The position numbers and the translations under genes were made by a program. Shown piece after piece: positions 36,678 through 45,320 of a stretch of 64,000 nucleotides of DNA. Below the pieces are notes generated by a model. The model was not told where the DNA came from and ran no database searches. It was given only the letters and a program-made list of their open reading frames with translations. The stretch covers positions 434,001 through 498,000 of the forward strand of contig JAPFBL010000104.1 of NCBI GenBank assembly GCA_026182355.1. Direction: 5' to 3'. Origin of the DNA: Hermatobates lingyangjiaoensis. Taxonomy: Eukaryota > Arthropoda > Insecta > Hemiptera > Hermatobatidae. The first letter of the stretch is position 1, and each line of letters starts with the position of its first letter.

Positions 36678-36992
36678 CAGTAGAACCTCGTTGTACGAGC
36701 AATGCGCATACGAACTTTTTTGTCTCATAGGACAAGTAAAAATTCTTATAACGAGTAACCGCCTTCCTCATGCCTAGATGGTCTCAGTTTTAAATTTTTA
36801 GTAGATAAGTAATTTTTAGTAGATAAATAACACATGATTATTTCTTGAATACATTTTTTTTATTGATATTACATATAGAGGAATGTTGATTCGTATTAAT
36901 TTCAATGCGAAAAATTGTTTTGAAATACGAGTAAAATCATAATACCAGCTTAGTCTGGGAACGAGTTATACTCGTACTCCGAGATTCTACTG
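36678..36992. mobile_element. Pogo/Tigger-like MITE
   Basis: The left end CAGTAGAACCTCGTTGTACG and the right end CTCGTACTCCGAGATTCTACTG (complement CAGTAGAATCTCGG) form a terminal inverted repeat of the CAGTAGAACCTCG type typical of pogo/Tigger DNA elements. A TA follows on the right, and the left flank is CA (mutated TA). Its 315 bp contain no transposase. Confidence 0.75.
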
Positions 36993-37008
36993 TACTAGTG
37001 CGTAAATA

Positions 37009-37330
37009 GGTTAGGTTAGGTTGCAGTGGCAGTCCCACAAGGGAACACACGTAGGCAAAGCATTAGTCCTTTGTGATACCACACAATGAAGTTTGATTCT
37101 ACAGTGGGAGTCCTAAATTTTGACTAACTCAAATGTATTTAGAGTAGGGATCTTTAACGAGTACCTGACATCGTACAGGCTCGGGACCGACGGCTTAACG
37201 TCCTTCTCCGAGGGACGACGAACTCAAATTTATTCACCTCCCGCGTGAATAAATCAAGGGCCAGGTGAGGATTGAACCCCGGTCTTATCAGTTCAGAGGT
37301 GAGCACGTAACCACTGAGCTAGCCTGGTCC
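37009..37330 (-). mobile_element. tRNA-derived SINE, best-preserved copy, with TTAGG tail
   Basis: On the minus strand the head shows an A-box-like TAGCTCAGTGGTTACGTG and a B-box-like GGGGTTCAATCC. The body follows, and the tail ends CAACCTAACCTAACCT (TTAGG repeats in plus text, 37008-37022). A 15-bp flanking duplication agrees at 13 positions (ACTAGTGCGTAAATA at 36994-37008 and ATTAGTGCTTAAATA at 37331-37345). The insertion lies directly beside the Tigger-like MITE. Confidence 0.88.
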
Positions 37331-37854
37331 ATTAGTGCTTAAATACAAAATCCTGTTAAATTAATTATTTTATTTCACTCATTTACAATAAAGACAGTCA
37401 CTGACACTGAAAAATGTGATCGTTGGGACACCACTTTATCAATCTGATTTATATTTATAAACTATTCCTTTTTTTATTCTAGTTATTACAGGCATTGGTT
37501 TATTTTTTTTATTGAAATATGAAAAAAAAAATAGTTTTGGAATTATGGCTTCCGAGGTCATCTAGGCTTCTCTTCCTTGACTAATGTCACGTTATAATAC
37601 AATCATGTCATAATTGTACTCCTATATGCTGTCCTACATATACTACTCTATGCAAAGTAAATGTCAAATAAAAATTCAGAACTGCACTAATTTTGGAATT
37701 TAGCTCTATTCGAAAGATAGAGTCATGAATGTATAGCAATCCGTTAAAGATATCGATAACTAAATCTCAACGAATATAGACTTTCCAGTGTCCCACGGAA
37801 TCGGTTTCAAAAATATCTTATCATTTCTTTGCGAGTGTCTGTGTGTTATGTTAG

Positions 37855-38029
37855 TTAAGGTTAGGTTGCAGTTCAACGAAAGAACACATACTACAGGCTG
37901 AACGTCGACCCTTTGTGATACTACACAATGAAAATTCTAGATTTGGAGTTTAAGGGTATTGACATTAATATTGACATTGAGAGGCAGTTCAGAGGGGAGC
38001 ACACTACCACTGGGCTACCCTGGCCCTGC
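37855..38029 (-). mobile_element. Internally deleted SINE copy
   Basis: The tail (AAGGTTAGGTTGCAGTTCAA) and the head (AGGGGAGCACACTACCACTG, GGCTACCCTGGCC) of the family are present, but most of the body is missing. It has the same orientation as the two preceding copies. Confidence 0.7.
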
Positions 38030-39985
38030 AGTATGTCTAGGTGTGTGTGCAAATACATCAAAATCAAAACCAATGAATTTCATATTTAACTAATGTTAAT
38101 TCTGAGAAGGAATACCAAGCTCATATCAATATTTTACGGAGGTCTTGTAAACCAAACTCGATTAAAATTGCCGTATTGTTGCTTTTTAGTTGACATTTAA
38201 TATGTATGGAGTGCTTTTCACGATCAAAAGAGCAATTGTCCCTCACCATCAAAGGATTTTAAAAGAGGAACAAAAAACCTTCTGGAGTAGGTATAAACTA
38301 ATCTTTAAATATTAAATGAAGTGAAAACAAATATGGCATTATCAGATCATAAAGTGAAACAGCAAAGCCAGATTGGTAAGAATTCCTTCAGTCCTGACAG
38401 GAGAACATGGCTCAATTATTAATATTAAGCCATTTGTATTAAACAAAGGTAGTAAATATAAATAACTAATACAATGTCCGGTCGGAATCATTTAAGCTAA
38501 AAGAAAAAAATCAAACAGTTATTTCATTTTAAATTATAAAAATGAATCTTGTTTGACGCCTCAAGTCAGTTTTTCTAAAGTGTATTTACTTTATTGTACC
38601 ACTTTACCTATCTAAAGTAATTTTGTTATTTGTTTAATAAAAAAAAATCTGATTTTCTTTTTATTCTAGAAAATTAATTGGTTATTGGGGAACGAGGTCA
38701 AAATCCATACCTAAAATATTCAGTTGGATATCCTCACTGAGTTGATATCGTGTTGCTTTAATTTAAATATCCAGCCTCCAGCCTGAAATCAAAACTGCCG
38801 CAATCTGCCTCCTCGCAATTTCGTTATCACATTGCAGTATTCTAATTTCAAACATCTCTCTACTCTCTTATTTCCCATCAAAAGGGAATTACATTTCAAA
38901 ACATTTGTCTCTACCCAATTTGTTTCCTTCTTATTTATGTTTACTTCAATGTTATTAGTAGATAATATATAAATCCTCGTTAGTAATAGTAATAGGGACA
39001 TTTTAATTTGAAAATAAAAACAATATGAAAATTTGAATTTTATGAAGGTGTCAATATAGTTTGTTCTGTATGACATGAAAACCTTAAAACAGAATCCAGT
39101 CAAGAATAAAATATGCATTTCTTCAGTAAGGGAAATGCCTGTGACCCGACAATAAGAGTTTGCATGATTTACGTAATAGTATTTCTAATACAAGATAAAT
39201 ATTACATTTGTAAGATAACATTTCTATTAATTTCATGTATTTTATTACTAAGTTGAGATAGTACATCATGCAAATACAGGATGAATGAGATAAAGTGATG
39301 AATCTTGAACAAGAAGCAATATCTCTTAATTTAGTGTATCCTTTATAAGTATTTAGCTCTGTAACACTGCGTGAAGGCAACATAAAGGTCATTGTGTTTC
39401 TCTTTTAGCATCAAGCATCACTACAACGAAAACAATATAGTTCAGTCTCTAATCTAAGAAGTACAGAAAGTAGCTTACCTTGGTATACCTTCTGTCCATA
39501 GGTAACTTTTCAATGTCAATTTGTTACTTTCAATAGGTAAATGCAATAGTCTAAGAGAATTGAATTTCTCTTGTAAAATTAAATTAAATATTGAAGATTG
39601 ATTAATTAATTTATTTAATTCACTGTTTTTTTATTTATGTCATTACGATTTAATATTTAAGAATGAGTCTTTGCCTCTCTACTAGCATTACTTGTAAACA
39701 ATGTAGCTAAAAAAAGGTGACAAGTTTCTTAATTACATTGTATTGAAGTGTATGCTGGTAACACCGTAAGTAAATAAGGTTGAATTTCATTTAAGGAAGA
39801 CAACCTGGCATAAAAACCATGTAAGATAGGTAATATAGAGACATAATTTGTGCTTACCTTCTTATTATAAAAGTACAGCTTCTCTGAATTCACAATCTTC
39901 TTTATGATCACAATCTTCTGATCAACTATTTATGTGTAGTAGGCAACTGATAAATCAAATTACTTAAAGACATAATAATTTAACG
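38030..39985. other. No gene seen; AT-rich intron-like sequence
   Basis: Minus-strand frames at 38789-39118 and 39123-39392 have no recognisable domain and no splice context. I do not support them as genes. Confidence 0.45.
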
Positions 39986-39989
39986 AAAA

Positions 39990-40275
39990 TACGCAAACTA
40001 TAATAATATTTTAAGTCACAAGCTTTCAACCTTGTAAGCCATCATCACAAAAACTACAAAAAGAAAACTTGATACAACGAAAATAATAAAAACAGAAACA
40101 AATAAAATGATTTAAGATATTTTAAACGACGAGTGATAACAACTGATAATTCTATTTCACAGTAGCGCTCCAGACGGTAGGGTAGAGAACCAATCGAATC
40201 ACCTTTCCAGAAGAAAAGAGCAAATTTTAAAGCAGATTGTGAATGCAGAATCTGCTCTGCTTTTTAAATGCTTTT
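39990..40275. mobile_element. Penelope-like element: minus-strand end followed by plus-strand ORF start
   Basis: The left part (CACAAGCTTTCAACCTTG then CCATCATCAC, minus-strand core GTGATGATG...GAAAGCTTGTG) and the right part (EQILKQIVNAESALLF at about 40217-40264) parallel the spacer and right arm of the element at 19.75-20.26 kb. The ORF is truncated after about 20 codons. Confidence 0.65.
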
Positions 40276-40575
40276 TAAAAAAATAAATAAAACAGAAGTT
40301 TTTTGTATTTTATTCATCTATTTTTTCTTCTCTTTATTATTATTTATGATTAATTCATTTTGTTTATCATTGTTAATAATTACTTTTTATTTAATTTATA
40401 TATTTTTTTTGCTATATTTTTTATATATTTTACGATCCTTTATTTTACACTAATCTCCCTTTTCTACATTATCAATCTTTTTTTTAATTTCTCTCCAATT
40501 CTTTTTAATTCGTTTATATTTACCCAACTCCTATTGCCTACCTGAATTTCTGTTCATATCTTCTCTTAATTCTAT
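40276..40575. other. T-rich low-complexity tract
   Basis: Runs of TTTATT-like sequence give Phe/Ile-rich spurious frames. Confidence 0.7.
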
Positions 40576-40579
40576 TACT

Positions 40580-40787
40580 TCAAGACTGGGGCGATAGACA
40601 GCGCTGGCTGTTGCTGGGTTGGATACTTGCCGTCTATAACGTGCTTTGTCTCCCTTTCTCTCTTCTCCTGAAGACGCACTCCCCGAAAATTGAGTTTGTA
40701 GTGTGTTTCATTACTCTGCTTGTTACTGTTCTTCGATTTTTAACTCGTATTGTATCCAGTTTGGATCGTCCTTCGGTTTATTAGATG

Positions 40788-40789
<2 letters not shown>
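40580..40789 (+). mobile_element. Penelope-like element 3' end, plus orientation
   Basis: CTCCTGAAGACGC (core at about 40669) then CCGAAAATTGAGTTTG and GTGTGTTTC match the 41629 copy, with a broken stem. The end TCCAGTTTGGATCGTC leads into (TA)n at 40790. The same phrase abuts the (TA)n tract at 57.7 kb. Confidence 0.65.

Positions 40790-40834
<45 letters not shown>
40790..40834. repeat. (TA)n microsatellite between PLE ends
   Basis: About 22 uninterrupted TA units join the end of one PLE copy to the start of the inverted-repeat unit on the right. Confidence 0.95.
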
Positions 40835-40836
<2 letters not shown>

Positions 40837-40980
40837 ATGATCAAACCACAATAAGAAATGGGAAAACAAGACTAAGATCTTTCAACCGTAACAAGCGGTC
40901 TTCGTCAGAGTCAAAAACCCAACTTTTCTTATTGTGGTTTGATCATTGATTGTTGTTTCACGTGCTTATGTGAAATCTTT
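40834..40980. mobile_element. Short inverted-repeat unit with minus-strand ribozyme-like core
   Basis: Perfect 25-bp arms lie at 40834-40858 and 40925-40949. The centre (minus strand, 40908 to 40880) has CTGACGA, one A, a stem GACCG/CGGTT, GAAA, the palindrome AGATCT and T. The flanks GACT and AGTC can pair as a 4-bp stem I. Both sides end in (TA)n. Confidence 0.7.
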
Positions 40981-41002
40981 TTATATATATATATATATAA
41001 TA

Positions 41003-41160
41003 TAATAAATTCAAAACGAAGGAAACACACAGAAAGACACAGACATAACTCACATCGATATTTCGACCATCGTCGTCATCAGGAGGTGTGAAGAGCGAAG
41101 AGCGAAGAGTCCCGCAGGAAGACAGGGCGGTACTCTGAGTATAAAGTACTGAGTACTGAG
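41003..41160 (-). mobile_element. Penelope-like element 3' end, minus orientation
   Basis: The minus strand 41082 to 41061 has CTGATGA, C, a stem GAC/GTC with loop GATG, then GAAATATC. The 3' side (GTGAGTTATGTCTGTGTC) runs into a TA tract at about 40981-41002. A GAAGAGC-type short tandem lies at about 41090-41110. Confidence 0.7.
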
Positions 41161-41460
41161 TACTCTGAGTAAATTTATTTATTTATTTATATATATATTT
41201 TTTTATTTAATATTTATTTATTATTTTTATTTTTTTTATTTTATTTATTTTTATTCCTATTTTTTAAATTGCTTTAATTATTTATTTATTTTATATTATT
41301 ACATTTATTTTTAATTGATCTTATCCTTGTATTTTCATTTGTTTCTCATCGCCTTACCAACTCTGTTATCTTCCTTTTTCATGCTTTTAGGTATTTTTCA
41401 CGGTATTCCTTTTTATACTTCATTTATCTTCCTGCTGTTTATTTTACCTTCAATCAACCA
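41161..41460. other. T-rich low-complexity tract inside the PLE cluster
   Basis: Dominated by TTTATTTATT-like sequence. No gene. Confidence 0.7.
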
Positions 41461-41534
41461 GAAATGCTTTTCTTAATTCTTAATTTTAATTTTAATATTA
41501 ATTTTCTTCTGATCGTCTCTACTTCATTACTTCC

Positions 41535-41700
41535 TGAACCGGGCGCGCGTGGCAGCACGGTCGGTTGCCGGGACGGTTTCCTGCCGTTGTGTTTCCGGCG
41601 TGCTTGGTCGCCCATTCTCTCTTTTCTCCTGAAGACGGATGATCCGAAAATTTGAGTTTGTAAGTGTGTCTCTTTCTCTGTGTGTTGCTTTTCTTCGTTT
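41535..41700 (+). mobile_element. Penelope-like element 3' end, plus orientation
   Basis: A GC-rich lead (CCGGGCGCGCGTGGCAGCAC) is followed at 41629-41649 by CTGAAGA, C, a stem GGA/TCC and GAAA, then AATT-T and GAG, which pairs with CTC just before the core. The 3' end reaches the TA tract at 41701. The lead is shared with 63384-63410. Confidence 0.75.
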
Positions 41701-41730
41701 GTGAACTGATATATATATATATACTAATAT
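41701..41730. repeat. Short (TA)n tract shared by two convergent PLE ends
   Basis: The plus-strand copy ends here from the left and the minus-strand copy from the right. Confidence 0.8.
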
Positions 41731-41850
41731 ATAAAAACTTTAAAACATAGGACAGAACACAGGAAGTCACTACAGAACTCACTTCGATATTTCGACATCC
41801 GTCGTCATCGGGAAGAAGTGCGAAGTACTCGCGTTGAGAAGCAAACTGCT
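41731..41850 (-). mobile_element. Penelope-like element 3' end, minus orientation
   Basis: The minus strand 41811 to 41790 has CCGATGA (one core change), C, a stem GAC/GTC with loop GGAT, then GAAATATC. Flanking text (GCAGTTTGCTTCTCAACGCG and GTGAGTTCTGTAGTGACTTC) matches the copy at 6668-6800. Confidence 0.7.
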
Positions 41851-41899
41851 ATTCAATATTAATATATTATTATTAAAATATTAATATATATATATATAA

Positions 41900-42400
41900 A
41901 AATTAATAATCAACAATAACCTTGATATAATATATGAATTAAACACCACAAGAAACAAATATATATTAATTACAATGCTCTAAAGCATTTTGTTGCAACA
42001 TCATCATAGAGCTAAATGAACCAAACAAAAAATATAATAACAAGTTAACTTGGTTGATTGAATTCTTCAGGATTGCTCGCATCCCTGTCTGAATTTAATG
42101 TTCCTAAAATTGAAGGAGTCTTGATCTGCTTACTTATTTCTTTTATTAATATTTCATCTGGTTTGTAAAGTCCCGGATTAGTGTTCATTAATATTCCATA
42201 GAAGTTCTTTATGAGTGCACTTTCAATAATATTTCTCCTCCTTTCTGAAGGTACAAAAATTAATTCCTTTGGTTCACTTCAATTTATGATAGGATTTTTG
42301 TTCCTTACATGTAAGAACAAGGCACTCTTTTCATCTTCCCGTCTGATTGAATATTCAATCGTTAGAAATGTAATAATTAATTATAAGAAATTTTAATTTC
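41900..42400 (-). mobile_element. Penelope-like element 3' part with ORF end
   Basis: Contains the endonuclease-type ORF end at 42045-42335. This is followed on the minus strand by a 3' region with TGATGATGTTGCAACAAAAT (about 41987-42010), a decayed version of the ribozyme-like zone. Confidence 0.7.
42045..42335 (-). pseudogene. Penelope-like ORF C-terminus (GIY-YIG endonuclease tail)
   Basis: On the minus strand the frame reads SALFLHVRNKNPIIN, a stop where a Trp is usual, then SEPKELIFVPSERRRNIIES, ALIKNFYGILMNTNPGLYKP and DEILIKEISKQIKTPS, ending at a natural stop. The pattern H-HIINW-, then R--IES-LI----N-N, is that of the end of the GIY-YIG endonuclease domain in PLE proteins, which includes the conserved catalytic Glu in IES. 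The GIY and YIG motifs and the RT are missing. At least one internal stop makes it inactive. Confidence 0.75.
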
Positions 42401-42439
42401 GTTAGAAATACGATCCGAAACGGACAACTATAGTTCAAT

Positions 42440-42600
42440 ATATAAGAAGAAACAAGAAGAAATTAAAAGCACATACTTACAGTCTCTAATTTTCGGTTTG
42501 AACCGTCTTCAGGAGAGATAAGAGAGGGAAACCAAGCACACTGGTTCAGAGACATTTGGAGACCAGTATAATTAGATGAATGAGCTTGAGGGGGAAGAAC
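42440..42600 (-). mobile_element. Penelope-like element 3' end, minus orientation
   Basis: The minus strand 42512 to 42491 has CTGAAGA, C, a stem GGT/ACC and GAAA, then AATT-A. TCTC before the core pairs with GAGA after it. This copy closely matches the one at 63370-63560 (GAGACTGTAAGT and TCTCTTATCTCTC). Confidence 0.75.
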
Positions 42601-43790
42601 AAAATGTAGGGAAGAACTCCTTAACGACAGTGTATGAGCACCAGGGAAAAAGTGGTCGTAAAGAAAGTGGTATCACAGAGATCTCTGCTGGAAGCAGGGT
42701 AGTGAAGTGCGTTTGCAGGCAAGAGGGATATTTCCGTGATTAACGGTGAAACACACCGTCAAATTAAATAATATAGACGATATGAAATTATTAGCAGATT
42801 GTGTTCCGTAAGTATAAATGAATATGAAGTCATTGGTAAAGAATGAACAGAGTGGCTTTCATTAATCATAGACTGTGGTGGAAATTGTCCAATATATTGT
42901 ACGGCTGCAGGACAGCCCTCTACTATTTGATTTGATGCCGATAGTAGCTTAGTCATTCATGAAAATCTTCCAAACAGTCAACTGCTTTAGATTCATATAC
43001 CTCTAACCCATCAGTAAAAAATTCAGTATTTAAAACGGAAATATTTAAAAAAATTGTGTGTTATTAATTAATCCTAACATTTTTTTGAGGGCCTGAACAA
43101 CTTACAGAAAAGGAGTTAATGAATATTTATAATTTCTATGAATCATGTTTAAACTGATATAAAATCTCACTTTACTATTGTGATCATCTAACAATGACAT
43201 TGCAAAGTGAGTTTTTTTAATTTATCTATGTATGTATCCATATAGAATACTGTAAGAAGATTTCGTAATAAATACAAGTATCAGTTGGACTTTGAATAAC
43301 ACAGAATTGAAAGATTTTGCAAAAGGGAAATTTCAAAAAAAAAAATTTTTTCTTGTTCGTTGAAAGATCTAATTTTCTTATTGTTTTTCTTACTGTGTTT
43401 TAGATATTCTTAGAATCATACAATGTATGTATATTTATAAATAAATATATTTTATAAGTATATTTAATATACTTTTAAAGTCATAATATACTTTATAAAT
43501 ATACTTTTTGAATATATTTATAAATATGTAGTTTATAATAAACTACAGAACTAAAAAAAGATTTAGATGGACTCTAAAATTTACAGTCGCATTGCTACAA
43601 ATAGTGAACAGTTCACTACTATACCAGTAGTGAACGACATCTCTACTGGTAGTACCAAACGCACGCGGTGCTAGTCCTGCCTGAGCATTCTACAATATAT
43701 AATGCAATCCTGAAAGTAGTGAAAAAGTACTTTCAGTGAATAAGTACACGATTCACCAGGTATTTACGGTGAATAATATCCCATATTAAC
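42601..43790. other. No gene seen; AT-rich sequence
   Basis: A TA-rich low-complexity block lies at about 43420-43550. No recognisable frames. Confidence 0.5.
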
Positions 43791-43796
43791 AGTATA

Positions 43797-44701
43797 CGAG
43801 GTGTATAAATAAAGTAGTGAGACTGGCAACGTCGCTTTCGATCTGGCAACGCTGGAGACGCGTGGCCTTGAGTAGCGTCAGGTGCACGTGTGATGCGCCT
43901 CCAGTATGAATCTGAACTCGCCACAGTCATTTGTTTGTCCGTAGCGTTGGTTTTCGTGAAATGGTTTTTTCTTGAGCGTTTTAAAAATGAGTGACCTCAA
44001 AGTTGAGCAGCGGTGTGCAATCAAATTTTGCTTCAGACTTGGACATAGAAACTTTTGAAAAACTTCAGGAGGCCTATGGAGAACGTGTTTTATCAAGGGC
44101 ACAGGTTTTTCGGTGGTTTAAGGAATTTTCAGAAGGAAGAGAGTCGATTGAAGATGAACCACGAAGCGGAAGGCCTTCAAGTGCAAACACCGATGAAAAT
44201 GTCAACAGAGTACGGAACCTTGTGCGTTCAGATCGACGCTTGACAGTCAGAATGATCGGGGAACAGTTGAATTTGAATCACACCTCCGTTCATCACATTT
44301 TGACCAATGAATTGGAGATGAGAAAAATTTGTGCGAAAATGGTTCCGAAAATTCCGAAAAGAAAACGAGTTTTTGGCCAGTAAAAACATTCCTGTTGCTC
44401 CTCAGCCTCCTTATTCACCAGACTTGAATCTTTATCACTTTTTCCTCTTCCTGAGATTGAAAAATCACCACAAGGGAACTCATTTCGGGACACTACAAAA
44501 CATACAAACTGCTGTAACCGACCAGCTGAAGGCCATTCCAGAATCCGAGTTCCAGCAATGCTACAATGATTGGAAGGACCGTCTCCAGCGCTGTGTGGCT
44601 TCCGAAGGGAACTATTTTGAAGGTGACAATATCACATTGTAATTATATTTGAATAGAAAATTTAAAAAAAATCAGTCTCACTACTTTATTTACACACCTC
44701 G
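43797..44701 (+). mobile_element. mariner element, internally deleted, with intact ends
   Basis: The 28-bp terminal inverted repeats begin CGAGGTGTATAAATAAAGTA at 43797 and, on the complement, CGAGGTGTGTAAATAAAGTA at 44701, with one mismatch. TA target duplications lie at 43795-43796 and 44702-44703. At 905 bp it is shorter than the usual ~1.3 kb of mariners. The missing part lies inside the transposase gene. Confidence 0.95.
43987..44642 (+). pseudogene. mariner transposase, frameshifted and lacking the middle of the catalytic domain
   Basis: The start MSDLKVEQRCAIKFCFRLGH is in one frame. A frameshift near 44045 leads to LQEAYGERVLSRAQVFRWFK and SIEDEPRSGRPS (the DNA-binding helix-turn-helix region and linker), up to LEMRKICAKMVPK at about 44350. 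The sequence then jumps to KNIPVAPQPPYSPDLNLYHF, which holds the last Asp of the DD34D triad, and ends GNYFEGDNITL. Roughly 130-150 residues with the first two catalytic Asp residues are absent. The product cannot catalyse transposition, but the ends could be mobilised by an active relative. Confidence 0.93.
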
Positions 44702-44709
44702 TATAATGG

Positions 44710-45079
44710 TATAACTGGAATTAGTTAATGGTAAATATAGAATTAGCGCACACAGCCGCTGCAAGTAGTTACGACTCATCATGTAAACATCACAAGCAGA
44801 GAATGATAACCCATGGTACCAGGCCGCTCTTCATATATAATTTAATATATAATGCCATTCTTCAGGCAGTGTTCAGTAAACATACAAGGAATGAATGACA
44901 CCATGTAAATGTTGAATGATACAAGCAATACAAGCCTTTTATTCACATTTCACAAAAATCTACTTGTAATTTTAAATGAGGTGGCATAATGTGTAAGAAT
45001 ATATCTTTTTCTCTCAAGAAAAATTAACTTTCTTCAATGAAAGAGAAGTCCATTAGTTGGTTATTGATATTGAACAAGT
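44710..45079. other. No gene seen
   Basis: AT-rich sequence downstream of the mariner copy. Confidence 0.5.
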
Positions 45080-45320
45080 TTAATCGAAGCTGTTGGTGAA
45101 AACAGGAGGGCCTATGTAAAGAGGGCAAGTGGGCTTTAGAAGAGAAAGTTTGGATTAAATCTGAAGTCTTTGTGCAGAGGCTATCTGGGCCAGCAGACCA
45201 GGTACCCGTCAGCTCCCTTCCTGCTATGGCAAAATGTTGAAAACAGCAAATTTAAGTTTCATCATTACAGCCCAAAGCCTTCAGCCCCCACTCCTTTTTC
45301 CTCTTTCATCTAGAAAATTT
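45080..45320. other. GC-elevated unique segment, possible conserved non-coding element
   Basis: Contains CTATCTGGGCCAGCAGACCA and GTACCCGTCAGCTCCC, rich against the background. One minus-strand frame stays open for about 49 codons but has no known motif or clear splice pair. Confidence 0.3.

Noticed and set aside
37008..37022. Interstitial telomere repeat
   Set aside because: Only about three TTAGG units, at the exact tail of a SINE; the SINE explains them.
42211..42396. Plus-strand frame over the PLE ORF end
   Set aside because: It is antisense to the GIY-YIG-type ORF on the minus strand, which has recognisable motifs.
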